From an uncultured Parabacteroides sp. (GTDB lineage: Bacteria > Bacteroidota > Bacteroidia > Bacteroidales > Tannerellaceae): a DNA stretch of 64,000 bases. The stretch is from the NCBI GenBank assembly GCA_949296075.1, contig CASFNG010000013.1, positions 60,956-124,955 on the forward strand, in the 5' to 3' direction. The notes below the pieces were generated by a model, which had not been told where the DNA came from, searched no databases, and saw only the letters and a list, made by a program, of their open reading frames with translations. Below are positions 57,704 to 64,000 of the stretch, piece after piece (within the stretch, counting starts at the first letter, position 1; each line of letters starts with the position of its first letter). Made by a program: the position numbers and the translations under genes.

Positions 57704-59818
57704 ATGAATAAATCAATCGGAACAATGATTATGGCGACATCTTTGCTGGTTGGAGCATGTGGTTTGGACAAAGGGGAACAGGCGGCGACTTCCGCCGGAG
57801 CCCCGTTGATCGGAAAGTCGGATATCCAGCTCAAGGACGGTCGCCTCACGCCGGAGGCCTTGTGGGCTATGGGGCGCATCGGGGGAATGAATGTGTCTCC
57901 CGACGGGAAGAGAGTGGTATATTCGGTGGCATATTATAGCGTGCCGGAGAACAAGAGTAACCGTGAGATCTTCGTGATGAACACGGATGGATCGGACAAC
58001 AAGCAGGTCACGCGTACCGGATTCTCCGAGAACGGGGCCGTGTGGATCAAGGGGGGATCCAAGATCGCCTTCTTGAGCAACGAGAGCGGAAGCAGCCAGC
58101 TATGGGAGATGAATCCCGACGGGACCGGGCGTAAACGCCTATCCGATCTCGATAAGGATATAGAGGGATTCGCCTTCTCGCCTGACGGAAAGAAGGTGTT
58201 GCTTATCGCTCAGGTGAAGACCGTGGATAGCACGGTGGATAAGTATCCCGACTTGGACAAGGCGACGGGCGTGATCGTGACGGACTTGATGTACAAGCAT
58301 TGGGATGAGTGGGTGACGACAGCCCCGCATCCTTTCGTGGCGGATTTCGATGGCTTGTCTGTCTCTAACCCGGTGGACATCATGGAAGGGGAGCCTTACG
58401 AGAGCCCGATGAAACCTTTCGGAGGCATCGAGCAACTGGCTTGGAACACCACGTCGGACAAGATCGCCTATACCTGCCGGAAGAAGGTAGGGAAAGCGTA
58501 CGCGATCTCAACCAATTCCGATATTTATCAGTATGACTTGAAGACGGGGGAGACCGTCAATTTGACCGAGGGTAATATGGGATACGATACGAATCCCGTC
58601 TATTCGCCCGATGGGAAGAGCCTCGCTTGGCTGAGCATGGAGCGGGATGGCTATGAGTCGGACCAGAATCGCCTGATGGTGATGGATCTGGCTACGGGTG
58701 AGAAGTCGTTCGTGAGCAAGGACTTCGACTCCAACGTGGATTCTTATTGCTGGAGCGCGGATTGCGCACGGCTCTATTTCACCGGCGTATGGCATGGCGA
58801 GACGCAAGTGTATGAGATCGACTTGGCGAATGGGAACAAGATTTCCCCGCTGACCGAGGGGATGTATGATTACGCGTCGGTGGCTCTCTTGGGGAACGAC
58901 CGGCTGATCGCCCAACGGCACTCCATGAGCATGGCCGATGAGCTGTACGCGATCGACCTGGCGGGCGAGCGTAAGGTGACACAGCTGACCTTCGAGAACA
59001 AGCATATATACGATCAGTTGACGATGGGCAAGGTGGAAGGCCGCTGGATGACCACCACCGACGGCAAGCGGATGCTTACCTGGGTGATCTATCCGCCGCA
59101 TTTCGACCCGAGCAAGAAGTACCCGACGCTGCTCTTCTGCGAGGGCGGCCCGCAAAGCCCTGTCAGCCAATTCTGGTCGTATCGCTGGAATATGCAGATC
59201 ATGGCGGCCAACGATTATATCGTGGTAGCCCCCAATCGCCGCGGCTTGCCGGGATTCGGCATGGAGTGGAACGAGGCGGTCAGCGGCGATTATGGCGGCC
59301 AGTGCATGAAGGATTACTTCACGGCGATCGACGAGATGGCGAAGGAGCCTTACGTGGACAAGGATCGCTTAGGCTGCGTGGGAGCGAGCTTCGGCGGATT
59401 TTCCGTCTATTGGCTGGCCGGACATCACGACAAGCGCTTCAAGGCATTCATCGCTCACGACGGTATCTTCAACATGGAGATGCAATACTTAGAGACCGAG
59501 GAGATGTGGTTCGCCAACTGGGATATGGGTGGCGCTTATTGGGAGAAGCAGAACGCCACGGCTCAACGCACCTTCGCCAACTCGCCTCACCTGTTCGTGG
59601 ATAAGTGGGACACGCCTATCCTGTGTATCCACGGCGAGAAGGATTACCGTATCCTCGCCAACCAGGGGATGGCGGCCTTCAACGCCGCCGTGCTCCGGGG
59701 GGTACCGGCGGAGCTGCTGATCTATCCGGACGAGAACCATTGGGTGCTGAAACCCCAGAACGGTATCCTGTGGCAACGTACCTTTTTCGAGTGGCTGGAT
59801 AAGTGGCTGAAAAAGTAA
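57704..59818 (+). CDS. S9 family prolyl oligopeptidase-type peptidase
   Basis: 704 residues with an export signal and probable lipobox (LLVGACG). N-terminal beta-propeller with TolB-like repeats (FSPDGKKVLLI, YSPDGKSLAWLS), C-terminal alpha/beta hydrolase: catalytic Ser in GASFGGFSVY, Asp in HGEKDYRI, His in ENHWVLK. Likely a periplasmic dipeptidyl or acylaminoacyl peptidase used in peptide nutrition. It is single, ended by a strong terminator. Confidence 0.93.
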   Translation: MNKSIGTMIMATSLLVGACGLDKGEQAATSAGAPLIGKSDIQLKDGRLTPEALWAMGRIGGMNVSPDGKRVVYSVAYYSVPENKSNREIFVMNTDGSDNKQVTRTGFSENGAVWIKGGSKIAFLSNESGSSQLWEMNPDGTGRKRLSDLDKDIEGFAFSPDGKKVLLIAQVKTVDSTVDKYPDLDKATGVIVTDLMYKHWDEWVTTAPHPFVADFDGLSVSNPVDIMEGEPYESPMKPFGGIEQLAWNTTSDKIAYTCRKKVGKAYAISTNSDIYQYDLKTGETVNLTEGNMGYDTNPVYSPDGKSLAWLSMERDGYESDQNRLMVMDLATGEKSFVSKDFDSNVDSYCWSADCARLYFTGVWHGETQVYEIDLANGNKISPLTEGMYDYASVALLGNDRLIAQRHSMSMADELYAIDLAGERKVTQLTFENKHIYDQLTMGKVEGRWMTTTDGKRMLTWVIYPPHFDPSKKYPTLLFCEGGPQSPVSQFWSYRWNMQIMAANDYIVVAPNRRGLPGFGMEWNEAVSGDYGGQCMKDYFTAIDEMAKEPYVDKDRLGCVGASFGGFSVYWLAGHHDKRFKAFIAHDGIFNMEMQYLETEEMWFANWDMGGAYWEKQNATAQRTFANSPHLFVDKWDTPILCIHGEKDYRILANQGMAAFNAAVLRGVPAELLIYPDENHWVLKPQNGILWQRTFFEWLDKWLKK

Positions 59819-59838
59819 CCCCGTGTTTTTGAGAGATC

Positions 59839-59875
59839 ATCCCCTTGTTTCCCCGGAAGCAAGGGGATCTTTTTT
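59839..59875 (+). terminator. Terminator of the S9 peptidase gene
   Basis: ATCCCCTTG (59839-59847) with CAAGGGGAT (59860-59868), then CTTTTTTG. Confidence 0.9.
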
Positions 59876-59929
59876 GTGATTCCATCACTTTTTTTGATGG
59901 CATCATCGATTAAATTGATCGAATATTTG

Positions 59930-59959
59930 TTGCCTTCTCGGATAGTCTCATTAAATTCG
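59930..59959 (+). promoter_or_regulatory. Promoter of the rubrerythrin-like gene
   Basis: TTG (59930-59932), 19-base spacer, TAAATTCG (59952-59959), 31 bases before the ATG. Confidence 0.6.
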
Positions 59960-59990
59960 CGTACAACCAATAAAAAATTAGCGATATATT

Positions 59991-60545
59991 ATGAAGAAGA
60001 AATGGATTTGCACCGTATGTGGTTACGTGCACGAAGGGGATGAGGCTCCCGATTTTTGCCCTCAATGTAAACAACCGAAGAGCAAATTCAAGGAACTGGT
60101 AGAGACGGAAGGCGCCTTGAAGTTCGTTGACGAGCACGTGTTAGGCGTGGCTAAGGGTGTTGATCCCGTTATCCTCGAAGGATTGAACGCTCATTTCACG
60201 GGTGAGTGCACCGAGGTGGGTATGTACTTGGCGATGAGCCGTCAGGCCGATCGCGAGGGCTATCCCGAGATCGCCGAGGCTTTCAAGCGTTATGCTTGGG
60301 AGGAGGCTGAGCACGCCGCTAAGTTCGCTGAATTGCTGGGTGATGTCGTTTGGGATACGAAGACGAACCTGAAGAAGCGTATGGAGGCTGAGGCCGGCGC
60401 TTGCGAGGACAAGAAGCGTATCGCTACCTTGGCTAAGCAACAGAATCTGGACGCTATCCACGACACCGTACACGAGATGTGCAAGGACGAGGCTCGTCAC
60501 GGAAAAGGTTTCGAGGGATTATACAACCGTTATTTCAAGAAATGA
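59991..60545 (+). CDS. Rubredoxin-rubrerythrin fusion (reverse-type rubrerythrin, NADH peroxidase-like)
   Basis: 184 residues. An N-terminal rubredoxin-type iron site, [12 protein letters not shown] and FCPQCKQPK, precedes a ferritin-like diiron domain ([23 protein letters not shown]). In classical rubrerythrin the rubredoxin part is C-terminal, so this is the reverse order. Such proteins reduce hydrogen peroxide in anaerobes. It is cytoplasmic and monocistronic, with a terminator hairpin GGGCAT/ATGCCC at 60571-60592. Confidence 0.92.
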   Translation: MKKKWICTVCGYVHEGDEAPDFCPQCKQPKSKFKELVETEGALKFVDEHVLGVAKGVDPVILEGLNAHFTGECTEVGMYLAMSRQADREGYPEIAEAFKRYAWEEAEHAAKFAELLGDVVWDTKTNLKKRMEAEAGACEDKKRIATLAKQQNLDAIHDTVHEMCKDEARHGKGFEGLYNRYFKK

Positions 60546-60570
60546 GAAAGCCGATCGGCTTGATTTTGAG

Positions 60571-60601
60571 GGGCATGCCAAAAGGGATGCCCTTTCTTAT
60601 T
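60571..60601 (+). terminator. Terminator of the rubrerythrin-like gene
   Basis: GGGCAT (60571-60576) with ATGCCC (60587-60592), then TTTCTTATT. Confidence 0.65.
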
Positions 60602-60675
60602 GAACTCGCAGAAAAAATGTGCCCCAAAAAGGTTTATGAATCCATATTTTTTGCGTACTTTTGCGCCAGCAAAAA

Positions 60676-60762
60676 GGAAAGATGCCGGAGTGGTCGATCG
60701 GGCCGCACTCGAAATGCGGTGAACGGGTAACTGTTCCCAGGGTTCGAATCCCTGTCTTTCCG
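60676..60762 (+). tRNA. tRNA-Ser (anticodon CGA)
   Basis: Type II tRNA of 87 bases. Acceptor GGAAAGA (60676-60682) pairs with TCTTTCC (60755-60761), discriminator G60762, CCA not encoded. The anticodon stem GCACT..., with anticodon CGA in CACTCGAAATGCG, gives tRNA-Ser reading UCG. Long variable arm GAACGGGTAACTGTTCCC; T loop GGTTCGAATCC. The mobile element begins directly after its 3' end. Confidence 0.95.
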
Positions 60763-60770
60763 CTGAACAT
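60741..60770 (+). other. Probable left attachment site of the integrated element
   Basis: The 3' end of tRNA-Ser (T loop to discriminator) followed at once by element DNA, with the integrase gene facing away from the tRNA. Tyrosine integrases of this kind commonly use tRNA 3' ends. The exact core cannot be fixed without the right end, which is outside the window. Confidence 0.55.
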
Positions 60771-60793
60771 ACTGGACAGAAATGGTCAGTAAA

Positions 60794-60835
60794 CGGACAA
60801 AAAGCTACAAGTCATTGATTTGTAGCTTTTTTTAT
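60794..60835 (+). terminator. Hairpin downstream of tRNA-Ser
   Basis: AAAGCTACAA (60801-60810) pairs with TTTGTAGCTTT (60819 onward), followed by TTTT. It may end the tRNA transcript; it starts about 40 bases after the tRNA, within the element side. Confidence 0.75.
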
Positions 60836-60898
60836 TACCCCAAAGACCTACTTCCAAGACTTCAAAAGTACCGAACAAGACAGAGCAACGTTACTAAA

Positions 60899-60935
60899 TC
60901 GTTACCTATTCGCCACCGGACAAAAGCGGTAACGA
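60899..60935. repeat. Inverted repeat 1 flanking the integrase
   Basis: TCGTTACC (60899-60906) and GGTAACGA (60928-60935), a perfect 8-base inverted pair; between them CCGGACAAAA. A second copy with the same arms is at 62321-62370. Confidence 0.7.
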
Positions 60936-61007
60936 ATTGTCTTAAAATGACCTGATAATGACCTTATTAGTCCACTGGCTGCATAACTCAAAACAAAAAG
61001 TAAAAAG

Positions 61008-61015
61008 TAATTTTG
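61008..61015 (+). promoter_or_regulatory. -7 element of the integrase gene
   Basis: TAATTTTG, an exact TAnnTTTG match, 22 bases before the ATG at 61038; no -33 TTG at standard distance. Confidence 0.5.
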
Positions 61016-61037
61016 CAACGACTAAAAACAGTGAGTT

Positions 61038-62267
61038 ATGAAATCAACATTCCGGGTACTATTTTACCTAAAGAAAGGTTCAGAGAAGAAGAACGGTGAA
61101 GTCATGATTATGGCACGTATCACTATTGATGGCAAGCTATGCCAGTTCAGTACGAAGCAAAGCATCCTTCCTAATAATTGGAGCGTGGCATCGGGTAAAG
61201 CAAAAGGCAAGGATGCGGGAAAGATAAATGCCTTGTTGGACGACATACGTTCTGCCCTAAATACCATTTATCATGAAATGCAACGGCGAGATAACTATGT
61301 TACCGCAGAGAAGGTCAAGAACGAGTTCTTGGGGCATACAGAGAAGCATGAGACCATCCTTTCCTTGTTTCAAAAACACAATGATAACATGAAACAACTT
61401 GTTGGCATATCAAGAACGATAGCGACTTACCGGAAGTATGAGGTTACCCGCCGACACCTCGCCGATTTCATCCATGATAAATACAATTTATCGGATATTC
61501 CTATCAGAGAGATAACACCGATGTTCATTACCGATTTCGAGTTATACTTACGCACGGCTTGCAAATGTGGATATAATACGGCTGCGAAGTTCTTACTGTT
61601 CCTGAAAAGCATTATCATTGTCGCCCGAAACAATGGCATATTGACCAAAGACCCGTTTGCCAATTATAAGATTCAAATGAAGAAAGTGGACAGGGGGTAT
61701 CTGACAGAAGACGAAATAAAAATCATCCTCAAAAAGAAGATGGTTTCTGAACGGTTGGAACATGTCAGGGACTTATTTATCTTTTCCTGCTTCACTGGCT
61801 TGGCATATAGTGATGTGGCAAATCTGCGTGAGGAAAATATCCGTAAGTCATTTGATGGCAAACTTTGGATAATGACGAAACGACAGAAAACGAACACAGA
61901 TGTAAATGTTCCCTTGCTGGATATTCCCAAGATGATTTTGAAGAAGTACAAAGGCAAATTGCCGAATGGCAAGATACTTCCCGTAATCAGCAATCAGAAG
62001 TTAAATGCGTACTTAAAAGAAATCGCCGACATTTGCGGAATTAAAAAGAATCTTACATTCCATCTTGCCCGGCACACGTTCGCCACGACCACCACGTTGG
62101 CAAAGGGCGTACCCATTGAAACTGTGTCCAAGATGCTGGGACATACAAATATTGAAACGACCCAAATTTACGCCCGCATAACCAACAGCAAGATAGGCAA
62201 CGATATGCAAGGGCTTGATAAAAAATTTGTTGGCATTGAGAAGATTTACAAGGAAATCGCTTTATAA
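61038..62267 (+). CDS. int: Tyrosine recombinase (integrase) of a conjugative or mobilizable element
   Basis: Phage-integrase family, 409 residues. N-terminal arm-binding domain (1-90), SAM-like core-binding domain (about 105-205: FADFIHDK-type helices ending TAAKFLLFLKSIIIVARNNGIL), catalytic domain to the end. Catalytic residues: His342 and Arg345 in HLARHTFATT, His in MLGHTNIETTQIY, nucleophile Tyr378. The position of the usual first Arg reads TGLAYSD, with Ala256, a feature of Bacteroidetes integrases related to IntDOT. The gene is AT-richer than its chromosomal neighbours, in keeping with transfer. Confidence 0.95.
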   Translation: MKSTFRVLFYLKKGSEKKNGEVMIMARITIDGKLCQFSTKQSILPNNWSVASGKAKGKDAGKINALLDDIRSALNTIYHEMQRRDNYVTAEKVKNEFLGHTEKHETILSLFQKHNDNMKQLVGISRTIATYRKYEVTRRHLADFIHDKYNLSDIPIREITPMFITDFELYLRTACKCGYNTAAKFLLFLKSIIIVARNNGILTKDPFANYKIQMKKVDRGYLTEDEIKIILKKKMVSERLEHVRDLFIFSCFTGLAYSDVANLREENIRKSFDGKLWIMTKRQKTNTDVNVPLLDIPKMILKKYKGKLPNGKILPVISNQKLNAYLKEIADICGIKKNLTFHLARHTFATTTTLAKGVPIETVSKMLGHTNIETTQIYARITNSKIGNDMQGLDKKFVGIEKIYKEIAL

Positions 62268-62306
62268 TCAGTTAGGGGTATCACAAAATGTGATGCCCCC
62301 AACTGA
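62268..62306 (+). terminator. Strong hairpin after the integrase
   Basis: TCAGTTAGGGG (62268-62278) with CCCCCAACTGA, extended by ATCACA/TGTGAT around AAA. It begins on the base after the stop codon. The following sequence is AT-rich. Confidence 0.75.
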
Positions 62307-62989
62307 CATAATTCTATTTTTCGTTACCTATGACAAACCGGAAACAGACAGTTAACGGTTTCGGTAACGAAATGCTGTTTAATATACTGTATTCCAACAA
62401 GTAGTTTCCATTCATCTTACGGGCAGTCCACCGGGCTACCCGCATTTTTTATCCCCTTTTCCTCCGGCACATTCCCCGAAACGCCAGCCGTGCGGGGCAT
62501 GGCTGACTGTTTTTCGTGAAAAGAGCCTTCGGAAACCCGCACAAGCGTATCGAAAGACGGGCTTCCGACACCCTTGCCTTTCCCGCCCGCTTCGTATAGT
62601 GTTCCCTATCAGATGAAAGGGAACAAGAACTTTTATCCCGTTTCCCTATCGGTAAACCCTCCCCCTTATGCAGTCCCCCAGCCGGGAGGTCGTTTTTCAC
62701 GTTTCAATAGGCAAAGGTAGCTACGGGGGCTTTTGGCTCTGCAAATTAGGTTTCATCGAAAAAAATTGTTCCGTCTTCCGTTGGTCGGGGAAAATTTTTT
62801 ATCGGAAAAATTTGCATAGCAAGACCCCTTCACAAACCAGCCTATGTGAAACGAAAACGACCGACCCGACCGGAAGACGCATAAAAAAAAGGTCGGATTT
62901 ACGGGAAACGGGAAAAAAGTTCAGTGAAACTTCAACTCCCTCACCTCTCGAATCCGCATAAAAATTAAAAACTTAAAAATTACAGCGAT
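62307..62989. other. Long non-coding stretch of the mobile element
   Basis: About 680 bases with no gene I can support. It begins with inverted repeat 2 (62321-62370). Open frames on both strands (62449-62700 minus, 62668-62961 plus) are rich in Arg, Lys, Ser and Cys with no domain. Runs such as GAAAAAAATTG and GGAAAATTTTTTATCGG are very A/T rich just before ardA. It could hold regulatory RNA, a mobilization origin or recombination sites. Confidence 0.5.
62321..62370. repeat. Inverted repeat 2 flanking the integrase
   Basis: TCGTTACC (62321-62328) and GGTAACGA (62363-62370), extendable to nine bases; an inner pair AAACCG/CGGTTT is nested within. Shares TCGTTACCTAT with repeat 1 at 60899. Confidence 0.7.
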
Positions 62990-63523
62990 ATGGAAACGGC
63001 AACATTATCAGAAGCAAGAGTTTATGTAGGCACTTACGGCAAGTACAACAACGGTTCACTGTTCGGCGCATGGCTGGACTTGTCGGACTATGCGGACAAG
63101 GAAGAGTTTTACGAAGCCTGCCGGGAGCTTCACAAGGACGAGGAAGATGCGGAATTTATGTTTCAGGATTACGAGAATATCCCGGAGAATTTGATTTCCG
63201 AAAGCTGGATTTCCGAAAACTTCTTCACCTTGCGGGATGCGGTGGAGGATTTGGGCGACACCGAACAGGAAGCCTTTTTCGTGTGGTGCAACTACAAAGG
63301 CTATGACGTGGGCGAAAAAGATGCGGACGACCTTGTTAGGGACTTCCAAGACGAGTATCAAGGGCAGTATGACGATGAAGAAGATTTCGCCTACCAAATC
63401 GTGGAAGAATGCTACGACCTGCCGGAGTTCGCAAAGACCTATTTCGACTACAAACAGTTTGCCCGTGATTTGTTCATGTACGACTATTGGTTTGATGACG
63501 GCTTTGTGTTCCGGGCGGCTTGA
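62990..63523 (+). CDS. ardA: Anti-restriction protein ArdA
   Basis: 177 residues, strongly acidic. ArdA proteins mimic DNA and block type I restriction enzymes when an element enters a new host. Family features are the start ARVYVGTYGKYNNGSLFGAWLDL and the anti-restriction-like segment DLVRDFQDEYQGQYDDEEDFA followed by FARDLFMYDYWF at the end. Its place near the leading end of the element fits early expression after transfer. Confidence 0.93.
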   Translation: METATLSEARVYVGTYGKYNNGSLFGAWLDLSDYADKEEFYEACRELHKDEEDAEFMFQDYENIPENLISESWISENFFTLRDAVEDLGDTEQEAFFVWCNYKGYDVGEKDADDLVRDFQDEYQGQYDDEEDFAYQIVEECYDLPEFAKTYFDYKQFARDLFMYDYWFDDGFVFRAA

Positions 63524-63596
63524 AAGTAATCCGGGCGGGGTGTCAAAGCCCTGCCCACTAAAATAACAAATTCGTAACCAACAAAGACAGAAATTT

Positions 63597-63818
63597 ATGC
63601 AATCATTGAACAGAAACGGGGTGAGTATCACCCAAACACCGGGAGAAGAAAAGTACGTGAAGTTCCGTTCGGGCGCATTTGGGGGACGGACATTCTACCA
63701 ATACGACTACCGCCATACGGACGGGGAACTGTTTTCGACAGTGGCTAAGACGCTGGCGGAGTGCCGCCGCAGGCGTAACGAATGGATAGAGAAGAAAGAC
63801 AGGAGTAATAACCCATAA
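63597..63818 (+). CDS. DUF3873 family small protein
   Basis: 73 residues, basic. Starts MQSLNRNGVSITQTPGEEKYVKF and contains FGGRTFYQYDYRHTDGELFSTVAKTLAECR, the DUF3873 pattern common in Bacteroides conjugative elements. Function unknown. It lies 73 bases after ardA on the same strand. Confidence 0.75.
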   Translation: MQSLNRNGVSITQTPGEEKYVKFRSGAFGGRTFYQYDYRHTDGELFSTVAKTLAECRRRRNEWIEKKDRSNNP

Positions 63819-63830
63819 AATTTAGAGGAC

Positions 63831-64000
63831 ATGAAAACGACAGAAGTAAGCAAAGACCTAATCGGCAGGCGTTGCGAGTGCATTTTTACGGGCATGATGG
63901 TAACGGGCGTTATCGAGGACACGGAGGAAAACGAATATTCGGTAAACGTGAAAGTGCGTTTCGACCATCCGCACCAGTGGGGCGATGATTTCTACACGGA
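63831..64000 (+). CDS. Element gene of unknown function, cut by window end
   Basis: Open frame from the ATG at 63831 running off the window; 56 residues visible, starting MKTTEVSKDLIGRRCECIFTG and ending HQWGDDFYT. It is 12 bases after the DUF3873 stop and therefore likely in the same transcript. Not recognised. Confidence 0.65.
   Translation, partial: MKTTEVSKDLIGRRCECIFTGMMVTGVIEDTEENEYSVNVKVRFDHPHQWGDDFYT

Noticed and set aside
62449-62700. 83-codon minus-strand frame in the element leader
   Set aside because: No domain, low-complexity basic composition, no promoter; kept as non-coding.
62668-62961. 97-codon plus-strand frame before ardA
   Set aside because: Composition resembles random translation of A/T and G/C blocks and it overlaps the other doubtful frame.
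1-64000. CRISPR arrays, rRNA operon, insertion sequences, prophage structural genes
   Set aside because: Looked for regular repeats, rRNA segments and transposase motifs on both strands; none seen.

Overview
The window is chromosomal DNA of a Bacteroidales bacterium, most likely Parabacteroides. This is inferred from gene content and from promoter style: many genes are preceded by the Bacteroidetes pair TTG, about 20 bases, TAnnTTTG. Other pointers are a fucose salvage Fkp fusion, a SusR/HTCS-type hybrid sensor, TonB receptors, DUF4494 and DUF5686 proteins, and a Bacteroidetes conjugative-element integrase. Species was not tested by any search. Apart from the right end, the region is ordinary core chromosome, densely packed on both strands, with many rho-independent hairpins between convergent genes.

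Layout. 1-4261 (minus): gcvP (cut by the window edge), an MBL hydrolase, rsmG and a DUF3298 lipoprotein. 4412-9946: a secreted GH2 glycosidase, a LysR regulator divergent from an MdaB-like quinone reductase, an NlpC/P60 lipoprotein and serS. 10075-13932 (minus): one operon of DUF4494, YggS, a dihydroorotate-dehydrogenase-like protein and a CoA-disulfide reductase/rhodanese fusion. 14108-15364 (minus): ndk and an Mpi-like serine recombinase, divergent from fkp. 18551-26949: a DUF5686 outer-membrane protein, dinB, two tandem cyclophilins, a sugar nucleotidyltransferase and an M13 peptidase. 27012-29392 (minus): an AraC regulator, two tiny membrane proteins and a small secreted protein, all without recognised function. 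29486-32131: menA, a DMT transporter and the start of the thiamine block.

31499-35152 (minus) is a complete thiamine salvage operon: promoter, TPP riboswitch, TonB-dependent receptor, PnuT-type permease and thiamine pyrophosphokinase. 35253-40190 holds a DJ-1 protein, a TonB/ExbD/ExbB energy system, pdxJ, and divergently a CBS protein and nadK. 40414-43424 is TetR-fabH-fabG-rluA; 43732-49459 is a tripartite RND efflux operon; 49628-52402 is metA plus a U32 protein (RlhA-like). 52999-56795 is a hybrid two-component system with a sugar-binding sensor domain plus a fructokinase, which looks like the regulatory end of a fructan locus without its transport and hydrolase genes. 57120-60545 has a SPOR lipoprotein, an S9 peptidase and a rubredoxin/rubrerythrin fusion.

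At 60676 lies tRNA-Ser(CGA). Immediately after it begins an integrated mobile element: tyrosine integrase, long non-coding stretch, ardA anti-restriction gene, a DUF3873 gene and a further gene cut by the window end. This is the accessory part of the window. I saw no CRISPR array, rRNA, insertion sequence or clearly novel multi-gene defence system. The signals I find least explained are a dispersed palindromic intergenic repeat (four loci), paired inverted repeats flanking the integrase, TGTTACAT repeats upstream of the fructokinase, apparently leaderless promoters, and the small membrane gene pair beside a 518-base gap.
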